Counted from the first letter of the stretch, positions 1-7,541 are shown. The stretch is DNA of 34,419 bases from Cellulomonas sp. (GCA_022013895.1 JAKLPK010000150.1:1-34419); one strand, 5' to 3'. Made by a program: numbers and translations. Notes: generated by a model from the letters alone, not told the origin.

Positions 1-1
1 G

Positions 2-700
2 GAGGCCGTGATCGGCCCACCAGCGCCGGGCGAGACGCGCACCAGCGCCCAGCGTCGGGCGCAGGGGCTCGCGGACCTGTCCCGACTCGTGCTCGATCAC
101 GGACTACTAGGAACCGGCTCGGCCGTCCGCCCGCACCTGACGGTCGTGGTCGACGTCGAGACGCTCCGTCGCGCGATCGACGGCCGCCCCCACGCCGAGG
201 GCCCGCCTGGTGAGGCGGGACCCGGACCTGCTGCGCGACTCCCGGACCCGGGGGTACTGCCGGGTCTGTCCGCAGGGCCGGCCCCGCCCGACAGCGAACG
301 GTTCGCCGTCGGTGAGGTCCTCGGGACGGGGCCGGTCCCGGCGTCGGTCCTCGCCCGGTTGGCCTGCGATTCGGAGATGACGAGAGTCGTCTTCGGTGCG
401 CGGTCGCAGGTCATCGACGTCGGACGAGCCGAGCGCACCTTCACCGGTGCCCGTCGACGCGCCGTCATCGCCCGGGACCAGCACTGTCAGTACCCCGGCT
501 GCTCGGTCCCGCCTGCACTCGGGGAGGTCCACCACGTCGACCACTGGGCGCGGGGCGGCAGCACCGACGTCAACGCGGGGATCCTGCTGTGCTGGCACCA
601 CCATGATCACGTGCACCGGGCGGGCATCGAGATCGACCGGTCCGCGGGTCGGTGGCGATTCAACGCGCCGACGGCCCTGTCCACGGTTCGCGCAGCATGA
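2..700 (+). CDS. DUF222/HNH endonuclease domain protein (13E12-repeat family), 5'-truncated by the window edge
   Basis: The frame is open from base 2, so the N-terminus lies outside the window; the GTG at 8 is probably an internal codon. What remains is about 230 residues of the C-terminal part. The last 90 residues carry an HNH nuclease signature: CQYPGC, then HHVDHW, a GG-T-N stretch, LCWHHH and a final H. The Cys and His residues fit a zinc-bound beta-beta-alpha fold. The upstream part resembles the end of the DUF222 domain that precedes HNH in the actinobacterial 13E12 family. These proteins occur in many copies in actinobacterial genomes and their role is poorly known. The gene converges on the oxidoreductase operon that ends at 845. 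Family assignment is secure; whether it cuts DNA in the cell is not known. Confidence 0.85.
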   Translation, partial: EAVIGPPAPGETRTSAQRRAQGLADLSRLVLDHGLLGTGSAVRPHLTVVVDVETLRRAIDGRPHAEGPPGEAGPGPAARLPDPGVLPGLSAGPAPPDSERFAVGEVLGTGPVPASVLARLACDSEMTRVVFGARSQVIDVGRAERTFTGARRRAVIARDQHCQYPGCSVPPALGEVHHVDHWARGGSTDVNAGILLCWHHHDHVHRAGIEIDRSAGRWRFNAPTALSTVRAA

Positions 701-747
701 GGGCGCGGACGTCCGGGCCGGACGGCCTCGCGCGCCCGGGCAGGGCA

Positions 748-761
748 GTTCCACGTGAAAC
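748..761. other. parS-like ParB binding site
   Basis: GTTCCACGTGAAAC matches the 14-bp ParB site GTTTCACGTGAAAC at 13 of 14 positions. The mismatch is at the fourth base, equivalent to a variable position in the Bacillus consensus. It lies in the 144-bp gap between two convergent genes, so it is not constrained by coding. Known parS sites cluster around the replication origin, so if real it suggests an origin-proximal location. Confidence 0.55.
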
Positions 762-844
762 CTCCGGCCGCGGCAGCGGCACTGGCAGTGGCCGGGGGCG
801 TGGCCAAGGACGAGCGCCGACGACCACGGCCCGCTGGTCCGGCC

Positions 845-2584
845 TCAGCGCACCTCGCTCACCAGGTCGATCGCACCGCACGGGCACTCGTTCACGCAGA
901 TGCCGCAGCCCTTGCAGTAGTCGAGGTCGATCTCGTACTTCAGTCCGGGGCCGAGCTTGATGATCGCGTCGTCCGGGCACATGCCGAAGCAGTTGTCGCA
1001 CTCGAAGCACGAACCGCAGGACATGCAGCGCCGCGCCTCGAACACTGCGTGCTCGGCGTCCAGGCCTTGGACGACCTCCTCGAACCCGGTGACCCGGCGG
1101 GCCGCCTCGAGCTCACGGCGGTGCTGGTGCGGGGCGTCGGAGTAGTACCAGGTGTTGAGCCGCGACGCCGCAGCCTCACGGTCCACCGGCACGGGTCCGG
1201 TCGGCGTCGCACCGGCCAGCCACGCGTCGACCGAGCGAGCCGCGAGCGCCCCCCGGCCGATCGCGAAGGTCGCCGTGCGCGAGCCCGGGGACACGTCGCC
1301 CGCGGCAAAGACCCCGGGACGTCCGGTCATCCCGGCGAGGTCGACCGCGACGACACCGTCCCGGACGTCGATGTCCGGGGTCCCGGTGACCAGGGAGAGG
1401 TCCGCGTCCTGGCCGACTGCGAGCAGCACGGCATCGGCGTCGAGCTCCTCGAAGATCCCGGTCGGCACCGGCCGGCCCTCGTCGTCGAGCGTCATCCGCT
1501 CGATCTTCACGTGCGGGCCCTCGATCTGCTTGATCGTCGAGAGCCACTGCACCCGGACGCCCTCACCGATCGCATCGTGCAGCTCGGTGGGGTGCGCAGG
1601 CATCTGTGCCTGGGTGCGGCGGTAGATGATCACCGCATCCTGCGCACCGAGCCGCCGGGCCACCCGGGCCGCATCCATCGCGGTGTTGCCACCGCCGTAG
1701 ACGGCCACCCGCCGCCCGAGCAGCGGCGCGTGGTCGGAGGCGACGTCCCTCAGCACGTCGATCGCGTCGAGGATCTTCGACGCCGCACCGGCCGGGATGT
1801 CGACGTGGTGCCCGACACCGGCGCCCACCGTCAGCATCACGGCGTCGAACTCCGCCTGCACCGCCGGCAGGTCCGTCACCCGGGTGGAGCACTCGATGCG
1901 CACACCGAGCGCCACGATCCGGGCGATCTCGGCCGAGAGCACATCGCGTGGCAGCCGGTAGGCCGGGATGCCGTAGCGGAGCATGCCGCCCGCCTCGGCC
2001 GCGGCCTCGCGGATGGTGACCTCGTGCCCGAGCCGCGCCAGGTGGTAGGCCGCCGAGAGGCCGGCCGGCCCGGAGCCGACCACCAGCACGCGGCGCCCGG
2101 TGGAGGCAGCCGGCGGGTCGAACGACCAGCCGTGCTCCAGTGCGGTGTCACCGAGGAACCGCTCGACGGCGTTGATCCCGACGGCCTCGTCGAGCTCGAC
2201 CCGGTTGCAGGCCGTCTGGCACGGGTGGTAGCAGATGCGGCCCATGACGGCCGGTAGCGGGTTGTTCTCGACGATGGCGCGCCATGCCCGCTCGTAGCCG
2301 GATGTGCCCTCCTGCGCAGCGCCGAGCCACCCGCGGATGTCCTCACCGGAGGGGCAGCCCACCTGGCACGGCGGGGTGAGCGTCACGTACACCGGGCGCT
2401 CGGTCCGCCAGGTGCCCGTGTGGTAGGCGAGTGACGTCGCGGGTCCGGTCGAGACCCCGATCGTCGGCGGCACGTCGTGGTCGTTGCGCGGCACCCCGGC
2501 AGACCTCGCCTGGTCACCGGTGCCGCCGCGCGTGGCGGCGTGGTCCGCCGGACCCGTGGGCATCCCCAGCTCGGTGGTGCTCAT
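845..2584 (-). CDS. GltD-like NAD(P)H flavoprotein fused to a 2x[4Fe-4S] ferredoxin: delta subunit of a 2-oxoacid oxidoreductase
   Basis: A 579-residue protein with two parts. The N-terminal 460 or so residues resemble the glutamate synthase small subunit: an iron-sulphur helical domain with PCQVGCP and CYHPCQTACNR, then an FAD-binding GSGPAGLSAAYHLA and a second dinucleotide site around VAVYGGGNTAMDAA. The last 75 residues are a ferredoxin with a dense Cys run (CMSCGSCFECDNCFGMCP) and CKGCGICVNECP, enough for two [4Fe-4S] clusters. There is no glutamate synthase large subunit nearby. The start ATG overlaps the beta-subunit stop (ATGA), so it is translationally coupled to the other oxidoreductase subunits. 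I infer that it moves electrons between the ferredoxin clusters and NAD(P)+, as proposed for similar flavoprotein subunits such as that of phenylglyoxylate:NAD oxidoreductase. It is the last gene of the operon. Confidence 0.88.
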   Translation of the reverse strand: MSTTELGMPTGPADHAATRGGTGDQARSAGVPRNDHDVPPTIGVSTGPATSLAYHTGTWRTERPVYVTLTPPCQVGCPSGEDIRGWLGAAQEGTSGYERAWRAIVENNPLPAVMGRICYHPCQTACNRVELDEAVGINAVERFLGDTALEHGWSFDPPAASTGRRVLVVGSGPAGLSAAYHLARLGHEVTIREAAAEAGGMLRYGIPAYRLPRDVLSAEIARIVALGVRIECSTRVTDLPAVQAEFDAVMLTVGAGVGHHVDIPAGAASKILDAIDVLRDVASDHAPLLGRRVAVYGGGNTAMDAARVARRLGAQDAVIIYRRTQAQMPAHPTELHDAIGEGVRVQWLSTIKQIEGPHVKIERMTLDDEGRPVPTGIFEELDADAVLLAVGQDADLSLVTGTPDIDVRDGVVAVDLAGMTGRPGVFAAGDVSPGSRTATFAIGRGALAARSVDAWLAGATPTGPVPVDREAAASRLNTWYYSDAPHQHRRELEAARRVTGFEEVVQGLDAEHAVFEARRCMSCGSCFECDNCFGMCPDDAIIKLGPGLKYEIDLDYCKGCGICVNECPCGAIDLVSEVR

Positions 2585-3672
2585 CGCCGTGCCTCCTGCT
2601 GCTGGGTCTGCGGCTGGGTCTGCTGGCGGGACGACTGCTGGGACTGCTGCAGCGGGAGCTCCCGCTGCGGAGCCTGCCGGGGGCCGTCGTCCAGCAGACC
2701 GTACCGACGGATGTTCGCCTCGGCCGCGGCCCTCACCCGCGCCAGCGCGTCCTCCCCGCCGGGTTTGAACAGGTGCGCGAACCGCTGCTGCGGTCGCAGG
2801 TACTCCTCGACGTCCACCCGCTCCCGGATCTTCGTCACCGCGGTGAGCTCACCGGCCCGCGCCTCGAACACCGGGAACGTCCCGGACTGCACGGCCGCCC
2901 GGGACAGCGCGATCGACTGGTTCGATGCCGAGCCCCAGCCCAGCGGGCACGGCACGAGCACATGCAGGTAGCGCGCACCGTGGATCGACATGGCCGTGCG
3001 GACCTTGGCCTCCAGGTCCCGCAGATCGGCGACCGTGGCCGTTGCGACGTACGGGATCTCGTGCGCCATCGCGATCCGCGGCATGAACTTGCCCTGCCCG
3101 AACGGTGCGCCCGGCCGCGGCCCGGCGATCGGCGTGGTGGCGGTGCGCGCAGCCGGCGGCGTCGAGCCCGACCGCTGCACGCCGGTGTTCATGTAGCCGC
3201 CGTTGTCGTAGCAGACGTAGAGCACGTCGTCGTTGCGCTCGAACATGCCGGAGACGCTCGCCATGCCGATGTCGACCGTGCCGCCGTCGCCGCCCTGGGC
3301 GAGCACCCGGATGTCCGACCGACCTCGCGCGGCGTTCGCCGCCGCGAGTCCGGTCGCCACCGATGCCGCGTTGGCGAACAGCGAGTGGATCCACGCGGGC
3401 TTCCAGGCACTCTCGGGGTACAGCGTCGAGAACACCTCGAGGCATCCGGTCGCGTTGGCGACCATGAGCTTGCCGCCGGTCGCGTCCACCGCCGTGTCCA
3501 TCACCCATCGGGCGGCCAGCGCCTCGGCGCAGCCCTGGCAGGCGCGGTGGCCCTTGGTGAGGGACGACGGGCGGTCCGCGCGCGCCTGGACCGACCGGTC
3601 GTCGTCGTCGAGCAGGCGGTTGCCCACGACGAGGGTGCCCGTCTGCATGAACGGGATCGAGATGGCGGTCAT
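2581..3672 (-). CDS. porB: 2-oxoacid (pyruvate):ferredoxin oxidoreductase, beta subunit (TPP-binding)
   Basis: The 363-residue protein has the TPP/Mg2+ motif GDGGTVDIG followed by YDNGGYMNTG, and four Cys placed as in the proximal [4Fe-4S] cluster of pyruvate:ferredoxin oxidoreductases: CQGC near residue 45, GCLEVF and PCPLGW. It catalyses CoA-dependent oxidative decarboxylation together with the alpha subunit. Its start overlaps the alpha stop and its stop overlaps the next start, both as ATGA. The last 30 or so residues are an unusual Gln-rich tail (LPLQQSQQSS, then QQTQPQTQQQ) that is not part of the catalytic fold. Pyruvate is the most likely substrate, but branched or aromatic 2-oxoacids cannot be excluded from sequence alone. 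Confidence 0.9.
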   Translation of the reverse strand: MTAISIPFMQTGTLVVGNRLLDDDDRSVQARADRPSSLTKGHRACQGCAEALAARWVMDTAVDATGGKLMVANATGCLEVFSTLYPESAWKPAWIHSLFANAASVATGLAAANAARGRSDIRVLAQGGDGGTVDIGMASVSGMFERNDDVLYVCYDNGGYMNTGVQRSGSTPPAARTATTPIAGPRPGAPFGQGKFMPRIAMAHEIPYVATATVADLRDLEAKVRTAMSIHGARYLHVLVPCPLGWGSASNQSIALSRAAVQSGTFPVFEARAGELTAVTKIRERVDVEEYLRPQQRFAHLFKPGGEDALARVRAAAEANIRRYGLLDDGPRQAPQRELPLQQSQQSSRQQTQPQTQQQEARR

Positions 3673-4871
3673 GCGTTCATCCCCTCGAGGGCGTCGGTCC
3701 GCAGATCGCAGAAGTCCAGGTCGGCGAGCTGCCCGGCGACGCCCCGTCGGACGACGTCGGTGAGCACCTCCTGCGTGATCGGCCGTCCGCCGAGCCCGGT
3801 GACCACCGAGTGCACCGTGACCCCGGTCCCGTCCAGCGCGTGCCGCACGTCACCGGTGAGCACACCGCCGACCCCGAGCTCCAGTGCCCGGTCGATGACG
3901 ACCACCCGACGGGCCTCGCCGACGGCCTCCCGCAGCGCCTGCGCCGGGAAGGGTCGGTACGTGCCGATGCCGAGCAGCCGCGCAGGCACGTCGCCCATCG
4001 TGGTCAGGGTGTCCTGCAGGGTCCCGATCACGGAGCCCATCGCGACGACGACGGTGTCGCCCACCTGGGGCGGCGGGGCGCCACGGTCACGGTCGAGGGT
4101 GTGCGGGGCGTAGGAGTGCACGAGCCCGCCCGACTCCCTGCCGAACGTCTCCCGGAACCGCTGGGACCAGGCGTCGACGACGGACGCCGCATCGAGGAAC
4201 CGGCGGTGCTGCAGGTAGCGGGTCTCGGTGAACGTCTCGGGCCCGGCCATCGTGCCGATGGTCGACGGATGGTCGACGTCGAGCACCTGCTGCGGACGGT
4301 ACGGCGGCAGGAACGCATCGACCTGCGCCTGCTCGACCACGTCGACCACATCCGAGGCGTGCGTGAGGATGAAGCCGTCCATGCACACCATCACCGGGAT
4401 GCCGAGCTCCTCGGCCGCGGCGAAGGCGATCACGTGCAGGTCGGCGGCCTCCTGGTTGTCGGCCGCGAACAGCTGGAGCCAGCCGGAGTCGCGCAGCGCG
4501 AGCGAGTCGGACTGGTCGTTCCAGATGTTGATCGGGGCACCGATCGCGCGGTTCGCGATCGTCATGACGATGGGCAACCCCAGCCCGGCCGCGTTGTACA
4601 CGGCCTCGGTCATGTAGAGCAGACCCTGCGAGGCGGTCGCCGTGTAGGTCCGGGCGCCCGCGGCCGACGAGCCGATGGACACGCTCATCGCAGCGAACTC
4701 GGACTCCACGTTGATGTACTCGCAGCTGCCCAGGTCGCCCGTGCGCGCCGCACGGGCCAGCGCCTCGACGATGTGCGTCTGCGGCGAGATCGGGTAGGCA
4801 CACACCACATCGGGCCGGCAGCGGGCCACTGTGCGGGCCACCGCCTGCGAACCCTCGAGCACCTCACGCAC
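3669..4871 (-). CDS. porA: 2-oxoacid (pyruvate):ferredoxin oxidoreductase, alpha subunit
   Basis: A 400-residue protein beginning with the pyrimidine-binding domain: AYPISPQTHIVEALA is the family's YPITP-type motif, and YINVESEFAAMS contains the conserved acidic residues of the TPP-activating region. A transketolase-C-like domain follows (VVVAMGSVIGTLQDTL, GIGTYRPFPAQAL). It pairs with the TPP-carrying beta subunit to make the active site. The start is GTG, eight bases inside the end of the gamma gene. A strong Shine-Dalgarno sequence, AGGAGGTGG, lies within the gamma coding end, so this start is well supported. Ser in PISPQ instead of the commoner PITP is a minor variation. Confidence 0.9.
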   Translation of the reverse strand: MREVLEGSQAVARTVARCRPDVVCAYPISPQTHIVEALARAARTGDLGSCEYINVESEFAAMSVSIGSSAAGARTYTATASQGLLYMTEAVYNAAGLGLPIVMTIANRAIGAPINIWNDQSDSLALRDSGWLQLFAADNQEAADLHVIAFAAAEELGIPVMVCMDGFILTHASDVVDVVEQAQVDAFLPPYRPQQVLDVDHPSTIGTMAGPETFTETRYLQHRRFLDAASVVDAWSQRFRETFGRESGGLVHSYAPHTLDRDRGAPPPQVGDTVVVAMGSVIGTLQDTLTTMGDVPARLLGIGTYRPFPAQALREAVGEARRVVVIDRALELGVGGVLTGDVRHALDGTGVTVHSVVTGLGGRPITQEVLTDVVRRGVAGQLADLDFCDLRTDALEGMNA

Positions 4872-5460
4872 GGGACGCCACCTCCTGAGGGGCCAGCTCT
4901 GCCACCTGGGCCGCCACGAAGGCGAAGGCCTGTGCGGCCGCAGCCGCGTTCTGCTCGCCGAGAGCTCCGGGGTACCGGCGGCGGAACACCTGCTGCACCG
5001 AGTCCAGCGTCACCATGCCGGTCGCGGCGGCGTAGGCGCCGAGCATCGCCGCCGAGGGCTTCGGTTTGCCCAGGGCCTCCAACGCGAACCGCAGCGCGGG
5101 GACGGTCAGCACGCGCGCGCCGTCGGCTGCAGGGCCGGCCTGCTCATGCACCTCGGCGGCAGGGTGCTCCGTCGCCACGATCACCGTGCCGCCGGGCGCC
5201 AGGCCGACGAACGGGTCCTCCGACACCAGGAGCGTCGGGTCCTGAACCAGGACGACGTGGGGTGCGAGCACGGGTTCCCGCGTGCGGATCGGCCGATCGT
5301 CGAACCTGCAGTACGCCACCACCGGGGCGCCGGTCCGCTCGGACCCGAACGACGGGATCGCCTGCGCCTCGTGCCCGGCCAAGAAACCGGCTCTGGCCAG
5401 CATCTCTGCCGCGGTGACCACCCCCTGGCCGCCTCGGCCATGGATCCTCACCTGATGCAT
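4864..5460 (-). CDS. porG: 2-oxoacid (pyruvate):ferredoxin oxidoreductase, gamma subunit
   Basis: About 198 residues. The opening IHGRGGQGVVTAAEMLA and the later PSFGSERTGAPVVAY with R-x-D-x-P-I-R are hallmarks of the POR/KOR/VOR gamma family, which binds CoA in the assembled enzyme. I prefer the ATG at 5460 because AGGGTGGGTGGA sits five bases upstream as a ribosome binding site. The ATG at 5478 would add six residues but has no clear site. It is the first gene of the operon gamma-alpha-beta-delta, and all later genes overlap their predecessor, which implies a single transcript and stoichiometric synthesis. Confidence 0.9.
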   Translation of the reverse strand: MHQVRIHGRGGQGVVTAAEMLARAGFLAGHEAQAIPSFGSERTGAPVVAYCRFDDRPIRTREPVLAPHVVLVQDPTLLVSEDPFVGLAPGGTVIVATEHPAAEVHEQAGPAADGARVLTVPALRFALEALGKPKPSAAMLGAYAAATGMVTLDSVQQVFRRRYPGALGEQNAAAAAQAFAFVAAQVAELAPQEVASRA

Positions 5461-5544
5461 CCGTCCACCCACCCTCATTGGTGTGCTGCCGGGGACCCGA
5501 AGGCCTCGTCCGCTCGACGCTACGCTGGTCCCGACGCGTGGCCG

Positions 5545-5587
5545 TCAGGGCTTTCGTCCCATGTCCGGTCCGGACCGTAGTCCCATG
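5545..5587 (-). promoter_or_regulatory. Two DosR/DevR-like boxes upstream of the oxidoreductase operon
   Basis: Read on the minus strand, two copies of CATGGGAC occur 24 bp apart. Each begins an imperfect match to the mycobacterial DosR box core GGGACTWWAGTCCC: GGGACTACGGTCCG (5571-5584) and GGGACGAAAGCCCT (5547-5560). They lie about 90-125 bp upstream of the gamma start, in the gap between that operon and the divergent small gene at 5744. A hypoxia-responsive site would fit an oxygen-sensitive enzyme. The assignment rests on motif similarity only. Confidence 0.35.
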
Positions 5588-5730
5588 ACCCTCGGACCCG
5601 CCCGGTCGGTGGGCGACGGGCGCGCGGCGGGCCCGTCGACCTGCCGCATCCGAGCCAGACGGACGCCGTATGGTTCCCGCCGCGCACGACCTGCGGGCGG
5701 GACCTCCGCCCCGGCATCGCCCCGGAGACC

Positions 5731-5744
5731 TACAGTGACCCGCA
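5731..5744 (+). promoter_or_regulatory. -10 hexamer TACAGT of a probable leaderless transcript
   Basis: TACAGT at 5731-5736 fits TANNNT and ends seven bases before the ATG at 5744, placing transcription start on or beside the start codon. There is no Shine-Dalgarno sequence. Confidence 0.5.
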
Positions 5745-6013
5745 TGACCACGCTGCGACTGCCGGAGCAGCTCCTGCGCGAGGTCGAGGAGATCGCGGGC
5801 GCCGGCGACGAGAACCTCAGTCGCTTCATCGAGGCGGCACTGCGCGAGACGGTCGCGCGGCGACGTTCCCGGGACGTGGAGCCCGCGCCGCTGCAGGTCG
5901 CCCCGGTCGGATCCGGCGAGGTCCTCCCGTCGGTGGACCTGTCCCGGTGGGCCCAGTTCCTCGAGTCCCAAGCGGCGGCGCCGCGCCACCGTCACCTGCA
6001 CCTGTCGGCCTGA
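5744..6013 (+). CDS. Small ribbon-helix-helix (CopG-like) protein
   Basis: An 89-residue protein. The first 45 residues, with the strand TTLRLPEQLLREV followed by helices through LSRFIEAALRETVARRR, look like a ribbon-helix-helix DNA-binding domain as in CopG/MetJ-type repressors and many antitoxins. The rest is Pro-rich and ends near SRWAQFLESQ. No toxin-sized partner (PIN, RelE or MazF) lies next to it, so a toxin-antitoxin role is not supported. ATG at 5744 was chosen because TACAGT ends seven bases before it, suggesting a leaderless transcript; the longer upstream frame is just open reading in GC-rich DNA. It is divergent from the oxidoreductase operon and may regulate it or itself. Confidence 0.7.
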   Translation: MTTLRLPEQLLREVEEIAGAGDENLSRFIEAALRETVARRRSRDVEPAPLQVAPVGSGEVLPSVDLSRWAQFLESQAAAPRHRHLHLSA

Positions 6014-6088
6014 GCTGCCCCGCTCGGACCGTCGGGCGAGGTCAGGAATCCCCGGCCGGGCCCACGTCCCCGGGCCGAGGGCCTCGGG

Positions 6089-6616
6089 TCAGCTCGGTTC
6101 GGCCCGCAAGGCCCGAAGGACGGCGTCGACCACCTGCTGCGGGTCTCCGTCCACCGTGACCTCCACCCCGTCCTCGTCGGCTTCCAGCGGTTCAAGGGTC
6201 GCAAGCTGACTGGTCAGCAGCGCTGGCGGCATGAAGTGGTCGGTGCGAGCCGCCATCCGCGCCCCGAGCGTCTCGGGATCGAGCACCAGGTGCACGAACC
6301 GCACCCTCCCGTCCGCGGTGCGCAGCACGTCCCGATAGCGACGGCGCAGTGCCGAGCAGGTCAGCACGCTGTCCAGCCCGGCCGCGTGCTGCTCGCAGAT
6401 CCACTGCGCGAGCGCTGCGAGCCACGGTGCGCGATCGGCATCGGTGAGCGAGCGGCCGGCCGCCATCGTCGCGATGTTCGAGGCAGGGTGGAAGTCGTCG
6501 CCCTCGGCGAACGGCCGCCCAAGGCGTTCGGCCAGTATCCGGGCGACCGTGCTCTTGCCCGAACCCGACACCCCCATCACCACCAGGTGCTCCACTGCAG
6601 GCCTCTCCGTCGTCAC
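6089..6616 (-). CDS. gntK: Gluconokinase
   Basis: A 175-residue P-loop kinase. VMGVSGSGKSTVARIL is the Walker A segment of the gluconokinase family; EGDDFHPASNIATMAAGRSLTDADRAPWL splits into the family's DxFHP and the D-D-R-x-PWL gluconate-binding region. CSALRRRYRDVLR and the later HFMPPALLTSQLATLEPLE are also characteristic. It phosphorylates D-gluconate to 6-phosphogluconate, feeding the pentose phosphate pathway. The length is typical. The start used is GTG at 6616, six bases after CACAGT, suggesting leaderless expression; a GTG seven codons in is the alternative. No gluconate permease or regulator is adjacent. It converges on the small gene ending at 6013. Confidence 0.93.
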   Translation of the reverse strand: MTTERPAVEHLVVMGVSGSGKSTVARILAERLGRPFAEGDDFHPASNIATMAAGRSLTDADRAPWLAALAQWICEQHAAGLDSVLTCSALRRRYRDVLRTADGRVRFVHLVLDPETLGARMAARTDHFMPPALLTSQLATLEPLEADEDGVEVTVDGDPQQVVDAVLRALRAEPS

Positions 6617-6718
6617 CGGGCCACTGTGCCTGACCCGGCGTCACTGTGCCCGAACCGGCCCGGTTCACGCAGCACAGCTCGCGACTAGGCTCGACCCACG
6701 CAGACGAAGGGGGTGCCA

Positions 6719-7471
6719 GTGCCCGAGTACATGATCGGCGACGCCCTCGACGGCTACGTGCTCACCGCGCGCGGCTGGGTCGCCGCGCTCGAGCTGGACC
6801 CCAGCCCGTACCGACCGGGTGACGTCGTCAACGGCTACATGCTGGGGAGCGACCTCGACTGGCGGCCGCTGCGCAACCCGGCAGTCGCGCCCTACCGCAC
6901 CGGTGATGTCGTCGACGGCTACACGCTGACCCCGGCGGGGGACTGGCGCCCGCTCGGCGAGGTCAACCGCCACGCGGACGGCTCGACCGCCGGACGAGCT
7001 GGCGTGGGCGGTCCGGCGCGAGCCGTGCGGGCCACCGCCGCAGCGGCAGCCGCGGCGACCGCCGCGACCGGAGGTCCCAACGCCTCGGCCGCCCAGCGGT
7101 CTCAGGCCCGCGCGGCGCAGGATGCGGCGGCCACCGCGGCACGACGGACAGCGACCGCAGCACGGCGGACCGCCGCGGGCCCGCGCGTCCAGACCGCTCC
7201 GGCCACCCCGCGACCCACCGCCGCGGCACGCCAGCCGACTGCGGCCACCGCGGGGAGCCCCGGCCAGCCGGCCGTCACCTACCGGATCGGCGACAAGGTG
7301 AACGGCTACGTCCTCACCCCGGCGGGATGGGTCCCGCTCGGCGCCCGGGCACGGCAGCAGCCGGCACGCCCCGGGCAGACCGGCAAGAAGGGCGCCTCGG
7401 CCCTTGTCCCGGTCCTGTTCTTCGCCGGGATCGTCCTGTTCAACATCCTGCGTTCCTGCACGGGTGCCTGA
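6719..7471 (+). CDS. Tail-anchored protein with four GDxVxGYxL repeats (unrecognised family)
   Basis: About 250 residues. Three copies of a 20-25 residue unit occur at the N-terminus: YMIGDALDGYVLTARGWV, then PYRPGDVVNGYMLGSDLDW and PYRTGDVVDGYTLTPAGDW. A fourth, TYRIGDKVNGYVLTPAGWV, comes after a low-complexity Ala/Thr/Arg linker of about 100 residues. Consensus: Y-R-x-G-D-x-V-[ND]-G-Y-x-L-T-x-x-G-W-x-P-L. The C-terminus is a single hydrophobic helix (LVPVLFFAGIVLFNILR) a few residues from the end, so it is probably membrane-attached by its tail. GTG at 6719 was chosen because AAGGGGG lies six bases upstream; a GTG six bases earlier lacks room for a binding site. A -10-like TAGGCT lies at about 6685. 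I know no function for this repeat. Confidence 0.8.
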   Translation: MPEYMIGDALDGYVLTARGWVAALELDPSPYRPGDVVNGYMLGSDLDWRPLRNPAVAPYRTGDVVDGYTLTPAGDWRPLGEVNRHADGSTAGRAGVGGPARAVRATAAAAAAATAATGGPNASAAQRSQARAAQDAAATAARRTATAARRTAAGPRVQTAPATPRPTAAARQPTAATAGSPGQPAVTYRIGDKVNGYVLTPAGWVPLGARARQQPARPGQTGKKGASALVPVLFFAGIVLFNILRSCTGA

Positions 7472-7541
7472 GCAGCCCGGTTGCCTCGACGCGCCGGGTT
7501 CACGGCCGGTGGAGGTCGGTGCGACGCGGTTCAATGGACCG

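Noticed and set aside
755-2257. 500-codon plus-strand open frame across the flavoprotein gene
   Set aside because: It lies antisense to a gene with complete FAD, Fe-S and ferredoxin motifs, and its translation is Arg/Asp/Val-rich without any domain. Long antisense frames are expected at this GC content.
845-2584. Annotation as glutamate synthase small subunit
   Set aside because: The GltD-like part is fused to a ferredoxin and coupled to oxidoreductase subunits, and no glutamate synthase large subunit is present.
5744-6013. Toxin-antitoxin module
   Set aside because: No toxin-sized gene is adjacent on either side. The neighbours are gluconokinase and the oxidoreductase operon.
6050-6087. 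Terminator between the ribbon-helix-helix gene and gntK
   Set aside because: Short GGCCC/GGGCC and CCGAG/CTCGG pairings exist, but they are only 5-6 bp and no better than expected at this GC content.
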